Shown here: positions 44,903-48,319 of the stretch, piece by piece
Layout: each line of letters starts with the position of its first letter
Numbering within the stretch: the first letter of the stretch is position 1
Source: Geminicoccus sp.
Lineage (GTDB): Bacteria > Pseudomonadota > Alphaproteobacteria > UBA7985
Assembly (NCBI GenBank): GCA_002708995.1
Contig: PAPT01000038.1
Coordinates: 1-48,319 of the forward strand
Length of the DNA: 48,319 nucleotides
Direction of reading: 5' to 3'
The notes under the pieces: model-generated
What the model saw: the letters and a program-made list of their open reading frames with translations, nothing else
Database searches by the model: none
Told to the model about the DNA's origin: nothing
Position numbers and translations under genes: made by a program

Positions 44903-45421
44903 CTAGAATTGAGACAGTGAGGTGAACAGGCCAACCCGGAGGTCTTCGCAGGTATAGATCTCCCGTCCGTCCGCTTCCAGTGTGGCGTTGGCGATGCCAA
45001 GGTTGATGCCCCGGCGGATCACCTTTTTGATGTCGACGCGGTAGGTGACGAGCTTGACGTCCGTTGTGACCTGCCCCGTGAACTTGACTGAGCCAGAACC
45101 CAGTGCGCGGCCCTTGCCCTCGCCTCCTGTCCAGCCCAGCCAGAAACCGACCAGCTGCCACATGGCGTCGAGGCCCAGACAGCCGGGCATGACCGGATCC
45201 CCGATGAAGTGGCAGTCGAAGAACCAGAGGTCATCGCGAATATCCAACTCGGCGATCAGCTGGCCCTTGTCGAAGGCGCCACCGCCGTCGGAAATGGTTG
45301 TGATCCGGTCGAACATTAGCATCGGCGGCGCGGGCAGCTGCGCATTGGTCGGGCCGAACAGCTCGCCACGGGACGATGCCAGCAGTTGCTCGTAGATGAA
45401 GGATTCGGTTCTTGGTTCCAC
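44903..45421 (-). CDS. fabA: 3-hydroxydecanoyl-ACP dehydratase/isomerase
   Basis: A 172-residue enzyme, exactly the usual FabA length when translation starts at GTG 45421. The catalytic residues are His71 in [20 protein letters not shown] and Asp85 in the same segment, one position from their E. coli equivalents. It dehydrates 3-hydroxydecanoyl-ACP and isomerises the product to the cis-3 form, the branch point to unsaturated fatty acids. The frame is open upstream to 45487, but the extra basic residues are not family-like. GGGGG lies about 9 bases before the GTG. fabB follows directly. Confidence 0.96.
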   Translation of the reverse strand: MEPRTESFIYEQLLASSRGELFGPTNAQLPAPPMLMFDRITTISDGGGAFDKGQLIAELDIRDDLWFFDCHFIGDPVMPGCLGLDAMWQLVGFWLGWTGGEGKGRALGSGSVKFTGQVTTDVKLVTYRVDIKKVIRRGINLGIANATLEADGREIYTCEDLRVGLFTSLSQF

Positions 45422-45506
45422 GGTGTGCGGCCCCCTTGGTGGACGACGATACTTGCGAGGACAGCTTAGCAGGAACGGTGGCGACACCCAACGCCTGGAC
45501 GTAGTG

Positions 45507-46868
45507 TCAGAGCAGCGTGGTTATCAGGGCGGCGGTGAGGGTCAGCGCGATCAGCAGCAGCGGCGGCAGTCTCAGCACCCAGAGCATGAACAGGCCGACG
45601 AGCGCCGCGCCAACCTGGGGCAGCGGCGTATCGCTGTGCTGGACCAGCGCGCCCGGGGTCCAGAGCAGGAAGAACAGCGAAAAGGCGGTCGCCCCCAGCA
45701 GCCCGACGACGGCAGCGTTCACCCCCGCCAGCGCAGCGCGGTAGGCCCGGTTGCGGGAGAAGCTGGCCGACAGCGGTACGACGGCCATGACCAGCAGCAC
45801 GCCTGGCAGGAAAATGACGACGGTACCGGCGACCCCCAGCAGCAGGCCTTCGAGCCCGCCGACCTGACCGCCGAGGAAGGCGGCGACGGCAAAGACGGGG
45901 CCGGGGATGGCCTGGGCGAACCCGTAGCCAGTGCGGAAGGCGCTTTCAGGGACGAGGCCGGGCTCGACCAGCACCTCGTCGAGCAGGGGCAGGACGATGT
46001 GCCCGCCGCCAAAGACCAGGGAACCGGCTTCATAGAGCCCGGCGAGGAGCTGCAGACGCGCCGGGCCAAGGTCGAACAGAATGATCGCGAGGGCTGCGGC
46101 GAGCAGGCCGGAGAAGGCGAGCAGGCTGGAGGAGGTGAGCAGGCTGGGGCTGATCGGTTCCCTTGCCCGCGCTCCTGCTCGTGACTGTGCAGCGGCGGAT
46201 ATGGGCGCGCCCTGCGCGGGGGTGGTGTCGCTGCCGGGTGCGTCCGCCAGGATTTCTACGCCCTTGCGCTCCCGCAGGAACAGCAGGCCCATGGCGCCAC
46301 CGAACAGAATGGGCGTGAGCTGGGCGAACACCTGCAGCGACCCAAAGTCCCACAGCGGCAGGATGAGAACGATGGCGAAGGCGAGAAGCGTGGTCAGCCG
46401 CCGTCCCGCGCCGACAGACAGTGACCGCGCCATCCCCAGCGTGGCGTGGGTGATGACGGCGATCACCAGCGGCACCATCCAGTCGGACAGGTGCCCCATG
46501 AAGGCCTGAAGGCCGTTGAGGCCGAGGCCACCACTGGCGGCAGCGACAAAGAACAACCCCAGCGCCAGCAGGATCAGCATGGAGGGTAGCAGGAACAGGC
46601 CTAGACAGACGAAAGCCAGCGAGAGGCGCCCAGACATGTGCCAGGCACAGGCAAAAGCCATCTGGCTGCTGGTCGGTCCCGGCAGGGCCTGACACAGCGC
46701 CAGTCGCTCGGCGAAGGCATCGTCGTCCATCCAGCAGGTCTGTTCGATAAAGGCGGTGCGGTAGTAACCGATGTGTGCAACCGGACCGCCGAACGAGGTA
46801 AGGCCAAGCTGGGCATAACTGCGGATCAAGGTCGTATCCGTGGGTGGTGTGGCGACGATAGCTGGCAT
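45507..46868 (-). CDS. chrA: Two-domain chromate transporter ChrA
   Basis: A 453-residue membrane protein of the CHR family, long-chain form. The N-terminal domain has [20 protein letters not shown] and [18 protein letters not shown]; the C-terminal domain repeats the theme as [20 protein letters not shown] and [20 protein letters not shown]. The halves are joined by a hydrophilic loop ([20 protein letters not shown]). Long ChrA proteins export chromate from the cytoplasm; native roles with other oxyanions are possible. No chrB regulator is next to it. It lies downstream of no obvious promoter partner and upstream of fabA on the same strand by about 85 bases. Confidence 0.9.
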   Translation of the reverse strand: MPAIVATPPTDTTLIRSYAQLGLTSFGGPVAHIGYYRTAFIEQTCWMDDDAFAERLALCQALPGPTSSQMAFACAWHMSGRLSLAFVCLGLFLLPSMLILLALGLFFVAAASGGLGLNGLQAFMGHLSDWMVPLVIAVITHATLGMARSLSVGAGRRLTTLLAFAIVLILPLWDFGSLQVFAQLTPILFGGAMGLLFLRERKGVEILADAPGSDTTPAQGAPISAAAQSRAGARAREPISPSLLTSSSLLAFSGLLAAALAIILFDLGPARLQLLAGLYEAGSLVFGGGHIVLPLLDEVLVEPGLVPESAFRTGYGFAQAIPGPVFAVAAFLGGQVGGLEGLLLGVAGTVVIFLPGVLLVMAVVPLSASFSRNRAYRAALAGVNAAVVGLLGATAFSLFFLLWTPGALVQHSDTPLPQVGAALVGLFMLWVLRLPPLLLIALTLTAALITTLL

Positions 46869-47109
46869 AATGGGGCCGGATGTTCCTGCGTGATGGGGGT
46901 GCTGCCTTGGGCGCTGTGATGGATATAGACAGATTTGAGCTGCAGAACGGCGTGGCTTTTTGTCAAAGCTGCGTCAAATCGAGCGCGCAACGCCGCAGCT
47001 CAAAGGCTTGCACCGGAGACGACCTGCGTCATGTCGTTCCTGGTCTTGCACGGGGTTCAACCCGGCCTGTATGAAGACCAAATCAACCTATGCAAGAGCG
47101 GAGCAGGCC

Positions 47110-47742
47110 ATGAACGACCAGGTCCCTGAAGACTTCCAGGTTTCCTTCACCGAAATGAAGCACGGCACGCGCGACGACTACCTCGCGCTGCACCAGCTCG
47201 AGCAGCCCTTCCTCAACCAGACCGGGGAGCGGGTGCTGAAGGAACTGGCGCGCCAGGCCGACGAGACCCTCGCGGGCTACAAGATTAACCGCCTCGAGCA
47301 CGGCTTGCAGTCTGCCACCCGGGCGCTCAACGACGGCGCCGATATCGACTGGATCGTCGGCGCCCTGCTGCACGACATCGGCGATGGCCTCGCCCCGCAG
47401 AATCACGACAAGATGGCCGCTGAAGTCATCCGCCCCTTCGTCCGCAACGAGGTCGCCTGGACCGTCGAGCACCACGGCGTGTTCCAGATGGTCTACTACG
47501 CCGAGCACCATGGCTGGGACCCTGAAAAGCGGCAGGCGTTCCGCGACCACCCGTTCTACCAGTCCTGCGTTGATTTCTGTGAATGCTGGGACCAGTCAAG
47601 CTTCGATCCGGACTACCCAATGCACGATCTGGATTTCTTCGCGCCGATGGTGCGAGAGGTCTTCGCCCGCAAGGCCTACGACGAAGCCCACGTCATGCCC
47701 GGGGTCGTCGTCGGCGTCCCCAGCAGGGCGCAACGCGCCTAG
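47110..47742 (+). CDS. HD-domain protein, possibly a diiron oxygenase
   Basis: A 210-residue cytoplasmic HD-fold protein. Candidate metal ligands are His64 (NRLEHGLQSA), His88-Asp89 (GALLHDIGDGL), His99 (APQNHDKMA), His121/122 (WTVEHHGVFQ) and a later Asp161 or Asp167 (CWDQSSFDPDYP). Extra histidines beyond the simple HD set suggest a two-metal site, as in PhnZ and myo-inositol oxygenase, instead of a plain phosphohydrolase. After HDIG the residue is Asp92, where PhnZ has His. The start ATG 47110 has GGAG 7 bases upstream. It is convergent with an ABC importer ATPase. A phosphohydrolase function remains possible. Confidence 0.8.
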   Translation: MNDQVPEDFQVSFTEMKHGTRDDYLALHQLEQPFLNQTGERVLKELARQADETLAGYKINRLEHGLQSATRALNDGADIDWIVGALLHDIGDGLAPQNHDKMAAEVIRPFVRNEVAWTVEHHGVFQMVYYAEHHGWDPEKRQAFRDHPFYQSCVDFCECWDQSSFDPDYPMHDLDFFAPMVREVFARKAYDEAHVMPGVVVGVPSRAQRA

Positions 47743-47808
47743 CACGGCGCCGCCCTCACGCCCCGTCAGGCCAAGGCGGTACGGCGCTTCAAATCCCGAA
47801 GGCTGAGG

Positions 47809-48319
47809 CTACTGCCGGAAGGCCGGGTAAAGGCCGCCCTTGAGCGTCACCCGCACCACCGCCCCTGCGCTCGGCGCCGTCATCACTGGCGAGTGCCAGT
47901 GCAGCTGCTGGCCGTCGTCCAGCGCAACCATCAGATCGACGAAAGACCCCATGTAGCGGTAGCTCAGCACCCGCACGTGCGTGCCCTCGTCGCCCTGCAG
48001 CGCCAGCGACAGGTCTTCGGGCCGGATCAGGATTTCGATCCGCTCGGCCGCCGACGGCGGTTCCTCGATCCAGCGCGGTATGACCGCGCCAAAGGGCGTC
48101 TCCACCGTCATTTCGCCGGGGGCAAATTCGGCGTGCAGGAACGAGCCTTCGCCGATGAACCGCGCCACTTCGCGCGATGCCGGCATGGCGTATAGCGACT
48201 TGGGCGACCCTGCCTGTTCGATCCGGCCGCCGCCGATCACCGCCACTTCGTCGGCAAAGGCAAAGGCCTCGCCCTGATCGTGGGTTACCAGCAGCGCCGT
48301 CATCTGCTCGGCGTCGAGG
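47809..48319 (-). CDS. ABC importer ATPase, C-terminal part (cut by the right edge)
   Basis: The frame enters from the right edge in LDAEQMTALLVTHDQGEAFA, which is the segment after Walker B and the D-loop, with the H-loop histidine in VTHDQ. VAVIGGGRIEQAGSPKSLYA follows. Residues beyond RFIGEG form a TOBE-type regulatory domain (RIEILIRPEDLSLAL and VLSYRYMGSFVDLMVALDDG). This layout is that of PotA/FbpC/PhnT-type importers for polyamines, iron or 2-aminoethylphosphonate. Walker A and the signature motif lie outside the window. Its stop is 66 bases from the HD-protein stop. Confidence 0.92.
   Translation of the reverse strand, partial: LDAEQMTALLVTHDQGEAFAFADEVAVIGGGRIEQAGSPKSLYAMPASREVARFIGEGSFLHAEFAPGEMTVETPFGAVIPRWIEEPPSAAERIEILIRPEDLSLALQGDEGTHVRVLSYRYMGSFVDLMVALDDGQQLHWHSPVMTAPSAGAVVRVTLKGGLYPAFRQ

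Noticed and set aside
1-48319. CRISPR array, insertion sequence or rRNA genes
   Set aside because: No regularly spaced direct repeats, transposase, terminal repeats with target duplication, or rRNA sequence were seen on either strand.

Overview
The window is a piece of an alphaproteobacterial chromosome, most like Rhodospirillales or a related order. The evidence is the high-GC coding style over most of its length and the gene neighbourhoods: DUF3576 lipoprotein-leuS-lptE-holA, mutS-glnD-murJ-trpS, truB-rpsO-pnp, fabA-fabB, plus a ubiH-like hydroxylase, a P-II protein, ftsK, an IalB-type protein, a bactofilin and a MaeB-type malic enzyme. Species cannot be fixed from the sequence alone.

Bases 1-3364 look foreign. 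They are visibly richer in A+T, codon use shifts, and they hold an exported protein cut by the left edge, a serine recombinase, a small membrane protein, a YdhR-like protein and a ChaC-like gamma-glutamylcyclotransferase. This stretch ends exactly at a tRNA-Gly(GCC) gene that has lost its 5' acceptor strand but keeps everything from base 8 to CCA. That is the usual look of the distal att site of an element integrated in a tRNA gene; the rest of the element and the intact tRNA should lie to the left.

Bases 3365-15330 carry mixed housekeeping genes: two methyltransferases, a DMT-family exporter, a ubiquinone-type hydroxylase, a P-II regulator behind a candidate sigma-54 promoter and a long structured leader, ftsK, a run of hairpins, then Trm112-like, Lon-N-domain, CnoX-type thioredoxin and prolyl-tRNA editing proteins on the minus strand. 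A poorly preserved gene pair sits at about 14.7-15.3 kb.

Bases 15385-27000 hold a sulfotransferase coupled to a DUF3576 lipoprotein, then leuS-lptE-holA, and on the minus strand rlmN, an IalB-type secreted protein, a bactofilin and maeB. Divergent from maeB runs mutS-glnD-murJ-trpS and then a TauE/SafE permease, a TIGR02186 membrane protein and a universal stress protein. GlnD modifies P-II, so both halves of that nitrogen switch are in the window.

Bases 37477-48319 hold DUF3429 and phhB (minus), truB-rpsO-pnp with several hairpins between rpsO and pnp, an MFS carrier, fabB and fabA (minus), a two-domain chromate transporter (minus), an HD-domain protein whose histidine pattern suggests a diiron oxygenase, and the C-terminal part of an ABC importer ATPase cut by the right edge. 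No CRISPR array, insertion sequence or rRNA gene was seen.
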